Source of the DNA: JAQBQH01 sp035607415
GTDB taxonomy: Bacteria; Myxococcota_A; Polyangia; Palsa-1104
Assembly (NCBI GenBank): GCA_035607415.1
Contig: DATNAQ010000173.1
Coordinates: 1-64,000, forward strand
DNA length: 64,000 bases
Direction: 5' to 3'
The stretch's first letter is position 1, and each line of letters begins with the position of its first letter. Below, in pieces: positions 32,426 to 42,470 of this stretch. The notes under the pieces are model-generated. The model worked only from the letters and a program-made list of their open reading frames with translations. It made no database searches and had not been told where the DNA came from. The translations under genes and the position numbers were made by a program.

Positions 32426-34542
32426 GCAATCCGCGCGACAAGCTGTTCGGCCGCTACCGGGCCAACGCGCTCGATCGCCTACGCCGCGTGACCCTCGGCC
32501 TCATCGAGCTCGAAGCCGGGCGCGGCGACGCGGTGGCGCTCGAGCAGATCGGCCGCGAGCTGCACACGCTCAAGGGCGAGTCGCGCATGTTCGGCCAGGC
32601 CGCCATCAGCGAGGTGGTGCACTCCGCCGAGACGCTGGTCATGCGGCACGACGGCTCGTCGCCGTCGCCCGCGGTGTGCGCCAGGGTGATCGCGGGGCTC
32701 GACGCGCTCTCGCGCTATCTGCGCGACGAGCTCGGAGGAGAAACGCAGGCGGCAGCGGTGTTGGCCGAGGTGCAGCGCGCGCTCACCGCCGGCGCGGCAG
32801 CCGCGGGAGCGCCGGCCGCGGGCGCGCCGGCCGCGGACGCGCCGGCCGCGGGCGCGCCAGCCGCGGACGCGGCACCGGCGGCCGCGAGCGCGCCTGCCGT
32901 AGGCGCGCCGGTGGCGGACGAGTCTGTCGCCGCCGCGCCGACGCCGGCCGGTGCGACGCCCGCCGCCGACAAGGATCGCTGGACACAGGTCTCGGTCCGC
33001 CAGGTCGACGAGCTGCGCGAGCAGGTCGCGCAGTTCTCGGTCGATTTTCGCGCGCTGGTGGCCCGCTTCCGGGCGGCGCCGGCCGAGCTCAGTGACGCCG
33101 AACGGCGCACGCTCATCGAGGATCTCGATCGCTGCCGCGTCCAGCTCGACGGCGTCGCCGGCGCCAGCTGGTCCCTGCAGCTGCAATCGATCGAGCCTAC
33201 GCTCGGCGAGCTCGTGCGCCACGCTCGCGAGCTGGCGATCGGCCAGGGCAAGCGGGTGCGCGGCGTGGTCACCGCGGCCGGCGCCCAGGTGGAGCGCAAC
33301 GTGCTCGATGCGCTCTGGGAGCCGCTCTTGCACATCGTGCGCAACGCCGTCGACCACGGCATCGAGCTGCCGGCCGCGCGCGGCGCCAAGGGGCCGGAGG
33401 CGACGCTCACGCTGCGCGCGGAGCCCACCGGCGCAACCATCACCATCGTGATCGCCGACGACGGCGCCGGCGTCGACGTCGCGCGCGTTCGGCAGACCGC
33501 CGTCGCGCGCGGCATGTTGACCGAGCAAGCGGCAGCCGCGCTCACCGAGGCGCAGACGCTCGACCTCTTGTTCCAGCACGGCTTCTCGACGCGCTCGGAG
33601 GTGAGCGATCTGTCGGGCCGCGGCATCGGCCTCGACGTCGTGCGCAGCGTCGTCGAGGAGTTGGGCGGGACCGTGGCGTTGACGAGCCGGGCGGGCGAGG
33701 GCACCGAGATCGTGCTGACGATCCCGGCGCGGCTGAGCCAGGAGAAGGTCCTGGTGGTCCGCTGCGGCGAGCTCTTGTGCGGTCTTCCGGCCCGTCAGGT
33801 CGTCGAGGTGGTGCCGCTCGCCGAGGGCCGCGTCGAGCAGGTGTCGGGCGCCGAGCTCTTCCGCCTGCGCGCCGGGACCTTGCCCCTCCATTCGCTGTCG
33901 CGCCTCCTCGGCCAGGCCAGCGACGACGAGCCGTGGATCCTGGTCTTGAGCGCGGGGTTGCGCAAGCTGGCGCTGGCCGTGCCCGCGCTCGTCGGCGAGC
34001 ACGAGCTGTTGCGGCGCCCGCTCGACCGCGCGCTCGCCATCCACCAGCACCTCGGCGGCAGCGCGACGCTCGACGACGGGCGGCTGGTGCTGTTGCTCGC
34101 CGTCGCGGGCCTCTTGCGCCGCAGCGGCGCCGTCATCCCCGTGCGTGCGCGCGCTCAGGCGCCGGCGCCGGCGCGGCGCTCGGTGCTCGTCGTCGAAGAC
34201 TCGGACGTGATCCGCGAGCTCGTCGCCGACATCCTGCGCGGCGCGGGCCACGAAGTGCGCACGGCGACGAACGGAGAAGAGGGCGCGCGCGCGCTCGACG
34301 AGCGGCTCCCCGACGCCATCATCTGCGACATCGAGATGCCGATCATGAACGGCCTGGAGCTGTTGCGCCACGTGCGCAGCCGCTGGCCGCTCCTACCGAT
34401 GATCATGCTGACGACGCGCGGGTCCGAGGAAGATCGCCGCCACGCCGCCGCGCTCGGCGCCAACGCGCACCTCATCAAGTCGGGCTTCCGCGAGGATCTG
34501 CTGCTCGAGACGCTGAACCGCTTCATCGACGTGCGCGCGTGA
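32422..34542 (+). CDS. cheA: CheA histidine kinase fused to a receiver
   Basis: About 706 residues if it starts at CTG 32422, which overlaps the MCP stop (CTGA). The first ATG/GTG-type start, GTG 32488, would remove the first HPt helix (DKLFGRYRANALDRLRR), so a start upstream of 32488 is likely. Domains: HPt with H48 in LHTLKGESRMFG, an Ala/Pro repeat linker, dimerisation helices, CheA-type HATPase (HIVRNAVDHGIELP, ADDGAGVDV, GRGIGLDVVR), CheW-like domain, and receiver (VVEDS; Asp in AIICDIEMPIMNG; LIKSGF). Its stop overlaps the GTG of cheR. Confidence 0.88.
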   Translation: MSNPRDKLFGRYRANALDRLRRVTLGLIELEAGRGDAVALEQIGRELHTLKGESRMFGQAAISEVVHSAETLVMRHDGSSPSPAVCARVIAGLDALSRYLRDELGGETQAAAVLAEVQRALTAGAAAAGAPAAGAPAADAPAAGAPAADAAPAAASAPAVGAPVADESVAAAPTPAGATPAADKDRWTQVSVRQVDELREQVAQFSVDFRALVARFRAAPAELSDAERRTLIEDLDRCRVQLDGVAGASWSLQLQSIEPTLGELVRHARELAIGQGKRVRGVVTAAGAQVERNVLDALWEPLLHIVRNAVDHGIELPAARGAKGPEATLTLRAEPTGATITIVIADDGAGVDVARVRQTAVARGMLTEQAAAALTEAQTLDLLFQHGFSTRSEVSDLSGRGIGLDVVRSVVEELGGTVALTSRAGEGTEIVLTIPARLSQEKVLVVRCGELLCGLPARQVVEVVPLAEGRVEQVSGAELFRLRAGTLPLHSLSRLLGQASDDEPWILVLSAGLRKLALAVPALVGEHELLRRPLDRALAIHQHLGGSATLDDGRLVLLLAVAGLLRRSGAVIPVRARAQAPAPARRSVLVVEDSDVIRELVADILRGAGHEVRTATNGEEGARALDERLPDAIICDIEMPIMNGLELLRHVRSRWPLLPMIMLTTRGSEEDRRHAAALGANAHLIKSGFREDLLLETLNRFIDVRA
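32794..32868 (+). repeat. 15-bp in-frame tandem repeat in the CheA linker
   Basis: Five units of 15 bp, consensus GCGCCGGCCGCGGRC. They encode APAAG/APAAD repeats between the HPt and the kinase core. The unit length keeps the frame, so copy number can vary without loss of function. Confidence 0.85.
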
Positions 34543-35873
34543 GCACGGCGCGCGTCACGACCCACCGGCTGGCTGCGCTGTTCGCCGGGCACACCGGGAT
34601 CGATCTGGAGCGCGGCAACCAGGACGCCGCGCTGCAGCGCTTCGTCGTCCAGCGCAGCCACGAGCTCGGCCTCGCCTCGCTGGAGGCGTACCTCGAGCTC
34701 ATTGTCACCGCCGATTCACCCGAGCTGCGGCGGGTCATCAACGCCATCACCATCGGCCTGTCCTGGCTCTTCCGCGACGCGGAGCAGCTCGCCGCCCTCG
34801 AGCAGCTCTTCGAGGAGCTGCCCGATCGCGAGCGCCCGCTCGAGATCTGGGTCCCCGGCTGCGCCCGCGGCGAGGACGTCTACTCGATCGCCATGCTGGC
34901 GGCGGCGCGCGGGCGGCGCGTCGCCGTGCTCGGTAGCGACATCAACAGCGACTTCCTCGCGGAAGCCGGCGAAGGGCGTTACAGCGCCTGGTCCTGCCGC
35001 CATGTACCGGAGCGGCTCTCGAGCTACCTCGTCGACCTCGCCGCGGATGGACGGCGCCGTATCGCGCCATCTTTGCGCGGCAGCGTGCGCTTCGCGCGTC
35101 ACAACCTGCTCGACCCGCCGCCGTCACCGGCGCGCGCCGCCGCCTGGGACATCATCCTGTGCCGGAACGTGCTCATCTATTTTCACGCCGCCGAAGCGGC
35201 GGCGACGGTCACGCGCCTGGGACGCGCGCTCGGCAAGGATGGTTGGTTGTTCCTCGGCGCCAACGAGCCGTGGTCGCCCGTCGATCTGCGCGCGGTCTCG
35301 CTCGTCGGGCGCATCGCGTTTCGCCCCAACCTCGGCGCCGTCGAGGCGCCGCCGCGAAACGAGCCGACCTGGGTGTCCGCGCCGTTGGGGCCGGCGACAG
35401 CGCCAGCGCCGCGTGAGGCCGAGCCGGCGCCGCTCGAGGCCGAGGTGGCCGAGGCGGCCGAGCCGCGGCCCGACGTCGTGGCGCTGCTGCGCGACGCGGC
35501 CGATCGCCACGTCGAGGGGCGCTTCGCCGAAGCGCTCACGCTCTACTCGCAGGTGCTCGCCGTCGCGCCGCTGCACAACGAAGCGCACCTGCTGCTCGGC
35601 GTCACCCACTACATGATGGGCGACTTCAGCGCGGCGGTGCAGGCGCTGCGCGCGGCGCTGTTCCTCGATCCCGACTTGTGGCCGGCGGCGTTCTACCTCG
35701 CGCTCAGCCACGACAAGCTCGGCCACGACGGCGAGGCGGGGCGCGCCTACCGCGACGTCGTCGCCGCGGCGGCCAAGCCCGAGCGCTTCTCCACCAACGT
35801 CCTCGATCAGCTTCGCCTGTGGAAGGCAGACATCGTGCAGCTGGCGCGCGCGCGCGCCGCGCGGCACCGCTGA
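34539..35873 (+). CDS. cheR: CheR methyltransferase with TPR tail (divergent SAM motif)
   Basis: 444 residues. The N-terminal helical CheR domain is followed by the SAM-binding domain (WVPGCARGEDVYSIAM in place of the usual GCSTGEEPYS; LGSDINSDFL; ILCRNVLIYF), a Pro/Glu-rich linker (about 280-305) and TPR helices (EGRFAEALTLYSQVLA, AVQALRAALFLDPDLW). The GTG start overlaps the cheA stop. The cheB start overlaps its own stop (TGATG). Confidence 0.9.
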   Translation: MSTARVTTHRLAALFAGHTGIDLERGNQDAALQRFVVQRSHELGLASLEAYLELIVTADSPELRRVINAITIGLSWLFRDAEQLAALEQLFEELPDRERPLEIWVPGCARGEDVYSIAMLAAARGRRVAVLGSDINSDFLAEAGEGRYSAWSCRHVPERLSSYLVDLAADGRRRIAPSLRGSVRFARHNLLDPPPSPARAAAWDIILCRNVLIYFHAAEAAATVTRLGRALGKDGWLFLGANEPWSPVDLRAVSLVGRIAFRPNLGAVEAPPRNEPTWVSAPLGPATAPAPREAEPAPLEAEVAEAAEPRPDVVALLRDAADRHVEGRFAEALTLYSQVLAVAPLHNEAHLLLGVTHYMMGDFSAAVQALRAALFLDPDLWPAAFYLALSHDKLGHDGEAGRAYRDVVAAAAKPERFSTNVLDQLRLWKADIVQLARARAARHR

Positions 35874-36910
35874 TGCCGACCCGCATCTTCGTCGTCGACG
35901 ACTCGCCGATGTTCCGCGAGATGCTGCGCGGGATCGTCGAGGCCGACGGCGACATCGCGGTCATCGGCGAAGCGGCCACCGGCGAGTCGGCGCTGGCGCT
36001 CGTCGATGCGCTGCAGCCGGACCTCGTCACGGTCGACATCGAGATGCCGGGGCTCGGGGGCCTGGCGACGATCGCGCAGCTGATGATGCGGCGGCCGGTG
36101 CCGATCCTGGTGCTCACCGGCCAGCCCACCGGCGAGGGCAGCACGCTGGCGTTCGAGGCCATCGGCCGCGGCGCGCTCGAGATCGCCTCCAAGTCGGAGC
36201 TCGGCCGCGACGAAGGCGCCTGGCTGCGCAGCCTCGTCAAGCAGCTCGGCAACGTGCGCGTCGTACGGCATCCCGGCGTGCACCGCCCGCCGCCGCCGGG
36301 CCCGCCGCCGCTGGTGCGCGCGCCGAGCGGCCGCGGCTGCGCGATCGTCGGCATCGCCGCGTCGAGCGGTGGGCCGTCGGCCATCGTCGACGTCCTGAGC
36401 GCGTTGCCTCCGGACTTTCCCGGCTGCATTGCGCTCGTGCAGCACCTGCCGAACGGGTTCGTCGCGCCGTTCGAGCGCTTCCTCGCCGAGCGGCTGGAGC
36501 TGACGGTCGCGGTGGTGCACGCGCGGACGCTGCCCCGTCCGGGGTCGCTGCTGTTGCCCGCCGACGACCGCCATCTGCTCTTTGCCGACGACGGCGCCTT
36601 CACCGTCTCGTCCGCGCCCGTGGTCGGCGGCCACCGCCCGTCGGCGACGCTGCTGTTCGAGTCGCTGGCGCGCGTCGAAGGGGCGCGCGCTGTCGGCGTG
36701 ATCCTGAGCGGCATGGGCGATGACGGCGCCGCCGGCCTCCTGGCGCTCCGGCGCGCCGGTGCCGAGACGATCGCACAGGACGAAGCGACGTCGGCGATCT
36801 ACGGCATGCCGCGCGCGGCCGTCGAGCGCGGTGCCGCCTCTCAGGTCCTGCCGCTCGGCGCGATCGCCGCCGTCCTCGGCCGGCTCGCCAGCGAACGCTC
36901 GCGCCGCTGA
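35873..36910 (+). CDS. cheB: CheB protein-glutamate methylesterase
   Basis: 345 residues, the usual length. The N-terminal receiver has VVDDS and D55 in VTVDIEMPGLGG. The C-terminal esterase has the serine motif GIAASSGGP (nucleophile S164), the catalytic histidine in LVQHLPNGF and the aspartate in LSGMGDDGAAG. It removes methyl groups from MCPs when phosphorylated by CheA. It is the only cheB in the window although two cheR genes are present. It ends 3 bp from the convergent cheW-like gene. Confidence 0.95.
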   Translation: MPTRIFVVDDSPMFREMLRGIVEADGDIAVIGEAATGESALALVDALQPDLVTVDIEMPGLGGLATIAQLMMRRPVPILVLTGQPTGEGSTLAFEAIGRGALEIASKSELGRDEGAWLRSLVKQLGNVRVVRHPGVHRPPPPGPPPLVRAPSGRGCAIVGIAASSGGPSAIVDVLSALPPDFPGCIALVQHLPNGFVAPFERFLAERLELTVAVVHARTLPRPGSLLLPADDRHLLFADDGAFTVSSAPVVGGHRPSATLLFESLARVEGARAVGVILSGMGDDGAAGLLALRRAGAETIAQDEATSAIYGMPRAAVERGAASQVLPLGAIAAVLGRLASERSRR

Positions 36911-36913
36911 TCG

Positions 36914-37279
36914 CTAGGCGACGACGCGCTCGGCGTCGAGCACGAGCAGCGGCTGCTGCCCGTCGCTGACCACGACGTGCGAGATCCAGCGGACGTGTGC
37001 GGCGAGCGGCGCCGGCAGAGGCAAGAGGTGATCGCGGGCGATGTGGCGCAGCGTCACGTCGCCTGACACCAGCGCCGCCAGCGGCTCGCGTCCGGCGCGC
37101 GCGAGCAACAGGATGCGCACGGCGCCGCCTTCCGGCTCGACGCCGACGAGCTGCGCCAGATCGATGGCCGGCTCGCCGGCCCAGCGATCGACGGGGACGA
37201 CTTCTTGTACGCGTGCCGCGGCGACGGCGAAATCGACGTTGCGCGCGTGCACGACCATGAGCGCGAGCTCGTCGTTCAT
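36914..37279 (-). CDS. Small divergent CheW-like protein
   Basis: 121 residues. It has part of the CheW pattern (LALMVVHARNVDFAVAAARV, VVPVDRWAGEPAIDLAQLV, RILLLARAGREPLAALVSG) but lacks the usual length of the second sub-barrel. The ATG overlaps the stop of the upstream CheW (ATGA, 37276-37279). It converges tail to tail with cheB, so the pair is probably a separately controlled part of the same array. Confidence 0.7.
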   Translation of the reverse strand: MNDELALMVVHARNVDFAVAAARVQEVVPVDRWAGEPAIDLAQLVGVEPEGGAVRILLLARAGREPLAALVSGDVTLRHIARDHLLPLPAPLAAHVRWISHVVVSDGQQPLLVLDAERVVA

Positions 37280-37710
37280 GCCGCGGTCGCCGGGGCCAAC
37301 ACCCGCACCACGTCGGCGAGATCGACGACCGGCATGGGCACACCGTCGAGCTCGAGCTCCATCGTCGCGTGCCTGAGGCGGGTGAGCTGCGCCGGCCGCT
37401 GCGCATCGTCGGGCAGCTCCTGGACCTCGCGCACGGCGTCGACCGGCAGCGCGAACGTCGCGCCGTCGACGCCGACCACGATGGTCCGTCGCCGGCGCTC
37501 GCCGACCGCGAGCGGCGCGCCGCCGCTCATCAGCGGGGCCATGTCCAGGACCGCCACGGCTCGTCCGCGCCAGACGATGACCCCCGGCATCTCCGCCGGC
37601 GCGCCGGCGATCGGCACCCACGCCTGCTCGCCGAGGATCTCCTGCACGGCGCCGGCCGGCACCACGAGCCAGACGTCGTGGAGCTTCGCAGGAACGATGC
37701 TGATGCTCAT
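37276..37710 (-). CDS. cheW: CheW-like coupling protein
   Basis: 144 residues: VVPAGAVQEILGEQAW, a MPGVIVWRGRAVAVLDMAPL segment typical of CheW, and a second half with TIVVGVDGATFALPVDAV. It would couple the second CheA to its MCP. There is no Shine-Dalgarno sequence before ATG 37710; a promoter match places the transcript start only a few bases upstream, so the message may be leaderless. Confidence 0.82.
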   Translation of the reverse strand: MSISIVPAKLHDVWLVVPAGAVQEILGEQAWVPIAGAPAEMPGVIVWRGRAVAVLDMAPLMSGGAPLAVGERRRRTIVVGVDGATFALPVDAVREVQELPDDAQRPAQLTRLRHATMELELDGVPMPVVDLADVVRVLAPATAA

Positions 37711-37719
37711 GGTCGCGTG

Positions 37720-37749
37720 ATTATCGCGCGCGCGTGGGCGCGGCGTCAA
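37720..37749 (-). promoter_or_regulatory. Promoter directly before the minus-strand cheW pair
   Basis: On the minus strand, TTGACG (37749-37744) and GATAAT (37725-37720) are 18 bp apart. The expected transcript start is about 3-5 bp before the ATG at 37710. Confidence 0.55.
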
Positions 37750-37831
37750 CGCAGAGATGGATGTGAGAGGGAACCGAGAGGGAGAGGGGAAGGGGAGAGG
37801 AGCTATCGGCTACGCGAGGGGCGGGCCGAGA

Positions 37832-39355
37832 TCAGTCGTCGCACGAGTCGCCGTCGGCGACCGGCAGGCGGTGCGTGTGCTCGAGGCGCACGGCGTCGAG
37901 GTCATGATCCTTCAGGCCGAGGGCCTTCATGATCGTCGGCGCCACCTCGCGGAGGTCGACCGCGTCGGTCACCGTCTTGTCCGCGGCGACGCGCGGGCCC
38001 GCCATCACCAGCGGCACGTGCGTGGACTCCTCGCTGAACGAGCCGTGCTCGCACTTCTTCGACGAGACGCTCGACGTCGTGTAGATGACGCCGTGCTGCG
38101 GCTCGATGATGATGTCGGCGCGGCGCTCCGGCGACAGGTCGAGCGTGCCGCCAAACGCGCGGTCGAGCGTGCTGCCCGAGTAGATGGTGTCGATGCCGAG
38201 CGTCGCCGCATTGGCCTGGAGCGCCGCGACCACGTCGGGCGTGCGCGAGTGATCCTTGAGCCAGATGAGCGAGATCGTGTCCGGCGTCTCCTGCGCGAGC
38301 AGGCCCGGCTGCACGCTGTTGACGGTCGCGTCGATGAGCGCGGGGTCGATCGCGCGGCGGCTCGAGAGGTCGACCGGCGTGTCGCCGTGCTTGGCGGTCA
38401 CGATGACCAGCGTCGAGCTGGTCAGGCCCTGCGCGTCGAGCTCGGCGAGCAGGCCGCCAATAGAGCCGTCGACGAACTGGATCGCCGTCTCGAGCGACGC
38501 GCTCGGCGTGCCGGCCGCGTCGACGTAGCCGCCGACCTTCTCGCCGATGTTCACCGCCTGGTAGTTCATCATCATGATGCCGGGCACGCCGACGTGGTTG
38601 GTGCGCGTCTGGTCGTAGCCGTCGATCCAGTTGAGCACGACGTTGGCCCTGGTCTGGTCGTACGCCGCCATCTTGACCGGGTCCTTCTTCAGGCCGTCGG
38701 CGTCGTTCTCCGGCGTGTAGAGCTCATCGAGGCCCGTTCCGGAGGGGCCGTTGAGGAGCTCGTAGGCCGGGTGCTTGTCGGTGACCGCGGTGCGATACCC
38801 GCCCGCCTTGGCCACCTCGAAGATGGTGTTCACCTTGAGGTAGTTGTGCGGGTAGACGAGCGAGCAGCCGTGGTCGGGATCGAGCGGCAAGAGGTTGGGG
38901 TCGATCGACGTGTTGAGCTGCGTGTCGTCGACGTTGATCTCGCCGTCGAAGGGGATGATGGTGCCGCGCGTGGCGCACCCCGAGCCGGCCGGCGAGAGCC
39001 GATCGTTCCAGGTGACGTCGTAGTAATAGCCGGTCGCCCGCGGCGAGCCGCCCGTGGTCATCGCCAGCGTGCCGGGGAACGAGTCCGACGGCCGCGACGA
39101 GGTCACGTTCGTGTAGTGCGTGCCGCGTCCGACCAGCGACGCCAGCGTCGACGTCGGATTCGCCGCGACATAGGCGTCGAAGTCGAACTGGTGCATGCCG
39201 TCGATGCTGAGCAAAAGGACGTGCTCGGCCGCGCCGTGCGCGTGATGGCCGCTGTAGCCGCTCAAGGCCGCCTGCTCGGTTCCTACGACCGGGGCGCCGT
39301 TGCACCCTGCCCACATGAGGCATCCTGCTAGAGCAAACTTCATTCGCATTCTCAT
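37832..39355 (-). CDS. Alkaline-phosphatase-superfamily lipoprotein (phosphodiesterase-like)
   Basis: About 507 residues. The signal sequence KFALAGCLMWAGC has a lipobox. The mature part has the metal-site pattern of the nucleotide pyrophosphatase/phosphodiesterase group (PF01663): LLLSIDGMHQFD, the nucleophile region SRPSDSFPGTLA, TDKHPAYE, VTAKHGDTP, and a late STHVPLVMAGP. It probably hydrolyses phosphate mono- or diesters at the cell surface. ATG 39355 is used, 8 nt after GGGGAG; two further ATGs follow within 12 bp. The open frame continues far upstream without domain content. No neighbour suggests the substrate. Confidence 0.85.
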   Translation of the reverse strand: MRMRMKFALAGCLMWAGCNGAPVVGTEQAALSGYSGHHAHGAAEHVLLLSIDGMHQFDFDAYVAANPTSTLASLVGRGTHYTNVTSSRPSDSFPGTLAMTTGGSPRATGYYYDVTWNDRLSPAGSGCATRGTIIPFDGEINVDDTQLNTSIDPNLLPLDPDHGCSLVYPHNYLKVNTIFEVAKAGGYRTAVTDKHPAYELLNGPSGTGLDELYTPENDADGLKKDPVKMAAYDQTRANVVLNWIDGYDQTRTNHVGVPGIMMMNYQAVNIGEKVGGYVDAAGTPSASLETAIQFVDGSIGGLLAELDAQGLTSSTLVIVTAKHGDTPVDLSSRRAIDPALIDATVNSVQPGLLAQETPDTISLIWLKDHSRTPDVVAALQANAATLGIDTIYSGSTLDRAFGGTLDLSPERRADIIIEPQHGVIYTTSSVSSKKCEHGSFSEESTHVPLVMAGPRVAADKTVTDAVDLREVAPTIMKALGLKDHDLDAVRLEHTHRLPVADGDSCDD

Positions 39356-39702
39356 TCCTCGTCTCCCCTCGACGGTTCGGCGGCTCTTTGAGCAAGCCTC
39401 ATGCCGCGGCCTGCCGATTCTGCGAAGCGCCCGAGATCGAACGGAGTTCTCAAAGACGGTCACACCGTGCACGCGCCAGGACCGTCCTGAATTCGATGCG
39501 CCATCCGTGTAAGATAATGAGATCATTGGTTGAAAAGTTTTCACAACGGTTCGGGACAAGCTGCTCCTCGGCAACCCCTCGATGACAATGCTCTTTGCTC
39601 GCTCCGGCGCGAACCGGTGTCCCAAAGTTCGGACAGGTGCGGCAGATTGTCGCAGCCGAGAATCCTCCGGCCGATGGGGCCGGCATGATATGGTGAAGAG
39701 CC
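39356..39702. other. Divergent intergenic region, about 350 bp
   Basis: It lies between the phosphodiesterase-like gene (minus) and the sigma-54 activator gene (plus). Contents: two short palindromes in an AT-rich patch (AATGAGATCATT at 39516-39527 and TGAAAAGTTTTCA at 39531-39543) and the 17-bp dyad at 39637-39653. No convincing -35/-10 or -24/-12 pair was found by eye. Confidence 0.6.
39637..39653. promoter_or_regulatory. 17-bp dyad motif, copy 2
   Basis: TGCGGCAGATTGTCGCA, 49 bp before the TTG start of the sigma-54 activator. It shares 20 of 22 bases with copy 3 at 42945-42966 when flanks are included. Confidence 0.45.
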
Positions 39703-41043
<1,341 letters not shown>

Positions 41044-41056
41044 CCGGGCGAGCGGC

Positions 41057-41362
41057 TCAGCCCGACTGGCGCTGCGCGGGCGCGAGCTCGTCGATGCGGC
41101 GGTAGAGCTTGAAGAGCGCGGCGGTGATGCTGGCGTCGTCGAGGCCACCGACGGCGCGTACGGCGCGCTCGGTCTCGCGCGCCATCGCCGCGACCTCGTG
41201 CAGGCCCATGATCGACGCTTCGCCGGCGATGGTGTGCAGGTCGGTCGCGATCGAGGGCGCGGCGTTGGCGCCGTCGCTGATGAGCTGGGACGCGCGCTCG
41301 AGGCGCTGCCGCGCGCTGACGACGAAGCGCGGCAGGAAGCGCGCGCGGATCTCGTCCATCAT
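41057..41362 (-). CDS. Free histidine phosphotransfer (HPt) protein
   Basis: 101 residues, helical, with H43 in DLHTIAGEASIMGL as the probable phospho-histidine. It starts in the stop of the receiver gene (ATGA, 41359-41362). It is a paralogue of the HPt at 24921. It is last of a coupled run: receiver, PilZ-receiver, receiver, HPt. Confidence 0.82.
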   Translation of the reverse strand: MMDEIRARFLPRFVVSARQRLERASQLISDGANAAPSIATDLHTIAGEASIMGLHEVAAMARETERAVRAVGGLDDASITAALFKLYRRIDELAPAQRQSG

Positions 41363-41751
41363 GACGCCTCTCCGGTGGCGCCGATGATCTGCCGGACGCG
41401 CGAGACGATGGCGTCCGCGCCGAGCCGCTTGGAGATGAAGCCGTCGATCTCGGCGTCGGCGGCGCGCCGCTTCAGCTCCGCCTCGTCGAGCGTCGACAAG
41501 AGGTAGATCGGCGCCTCGACCTCGCGGGCGGCGCGCAGCACCATGGCCACGTCGTCGCCGAAGGCCTCCGGCATCTGCACGTCCATCAGCACCAGGTCGG
41601 GTCGGTTGCGGGCGCGATGCTCTTCGAGCTGCGTCAGGTTGTTGGCGACGAGGACCTCGTAGCCGGCGGCGTCGAGCGCCGCGCGCATCATGTCGAGCAC
41701 GAGCGCGCTGTCGTCGACGATCAGGATCTGCTTGCGCCGCGGCGCGGTCAT
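41359..41751 (-). CDS. Single-domain response regulator
   Basis: 130 residues: LIVDDS (10-15), D57 in LVLMDVQMPEAFGDD, FISKRLG. It closely matches receiver 2 of the PilZ-REC-REC protein at 25241 (shared DVQMPEAxGDDVAxVLR and LDEAELxxRA), so it is the split form of that domain. It overlaps its neighbours by 4 bp on both sides. Confidence 0.88.
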   Translation of the reverse strand: MTAPRRKQILIVDDSALVLDMMRAALDAAGYEVLVANNLTQLEEHRARNRPDLVLMDVQMPEAFGDDVAMVLRAAREVEAPIYLLSTLDEAELKRRAADAEIDGFISKRLGADAIVSRVRQIIGATGEAS

Positions 41752-42470
41752 CGATGGGCTCCGTGCGCATTGAGGCGCTCGAGCGTGGCGAAGAGGTCCT
41801 TGAGCACCAGCGGCTTATCGAGGAAGAGGTCGGCGCCGGCCGCCAGGGTCGCGTCACGCGCGGCCGCTCCGCCGACGCTGACCGCGACCACCGGCACCGT
41901 CGCCAGGCGCGGCTCGGCGCGCATGCGCTGCACGAGCTGCGCGCCGTCGAGCTCGGGCAGAAAGTAGTCGACGATGGCGAGGTCGTAGGCGCCGTCGGCG
42001 AGCATCTTCCAGGCGCTGGCGCCGTCGGCGGCGTGATCGACCGTGACGTAGCCGGGCTTGCCGCGGAAGTACTTGCGGATGCCGTAGGAGAACATGTCGC
42101 GGATGAGGTTGTTGTCCTCGACGAGGAGCACGTGGAAGCCTTCGAGCGCTTCGGCGCCGGGCTCCTGGGCCAGCGTCGTGAGCACCGTCTGCAGCTGCGC
42201 GCGGTCGGCGTCACCGGCGGGCTCGATCGACAGCTCGAGGCCGGCGGGCTCGCCGGGCGCCGACGACGCGACGCAGCTGGTGACGCGCCCGACGACGGAG
42301 AAGGGCTCGACCAGGCGCGGAAACGACAGCCGCAGGCGCACGACGGTTCCGACCGCGAGCTGCACGTCGGTCTCGACGAAGCTCTCGCCCTCGGAGAGCT
42401 CGAGCGTGTGCGCCACGAACGGGGCCTGGCCGTCGCAATGTACTTCGGCGCGTAAGAGGATGCGCTTCAT
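41748..42470 (-). CDS. PilZ-like domain fused to one receiver
   Basis: 240 residues: a PilZ-like barrel (about 1-100; RILLR gives RxxxR, followed by LELSEGESFVET where the usual SxxG is shortened), then a receiver (LLVEDN; Asp in LAIVDYFLPELDG; FLDKPL). It is equivalent to the first two domains of the protein at 25241. ATG 42470 is used because residues encoded upstream are low-complexity Arg. It overlaps both neighbouring receivers by 4 bp. Confidence 0.82.
   Translation of the reverse strand: MKRILLRAEVHCDGQAPFVAHTLELSEGESFVETDVQLAVGTVVRLRLSFPRLVEPFSVVGRVTSCVASSAPGEPAGLELSIEPAGDADRAQLQTVLTTLAQEPGAEALEGFHVLLVEDNNLIRDMFSYGIRKYFRGKPGYVTVDHAADGASAWKMLADGAYDLAIVDYFLPELDGAQLVQRMRAEPRLATVPVVAVSVGGAAARDATLAAGADLFLDKPLVLKDLFATLERLNAHGAHR

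Noticed and set aside
32422..34542. Taking GTG 32488 as the start of the second CheA
   Set aside because: It would delete the first helix of the HPt domain, which is encoded in frame upstream and matches the family pattern.
39637..39660. The 17-bp dyad as a sigma-54 -24/-12 promoter
   Set aside because: The GG and GC dinucleotides are not spaced 10 bp apart, and the dyad symmetry fits an operator better.
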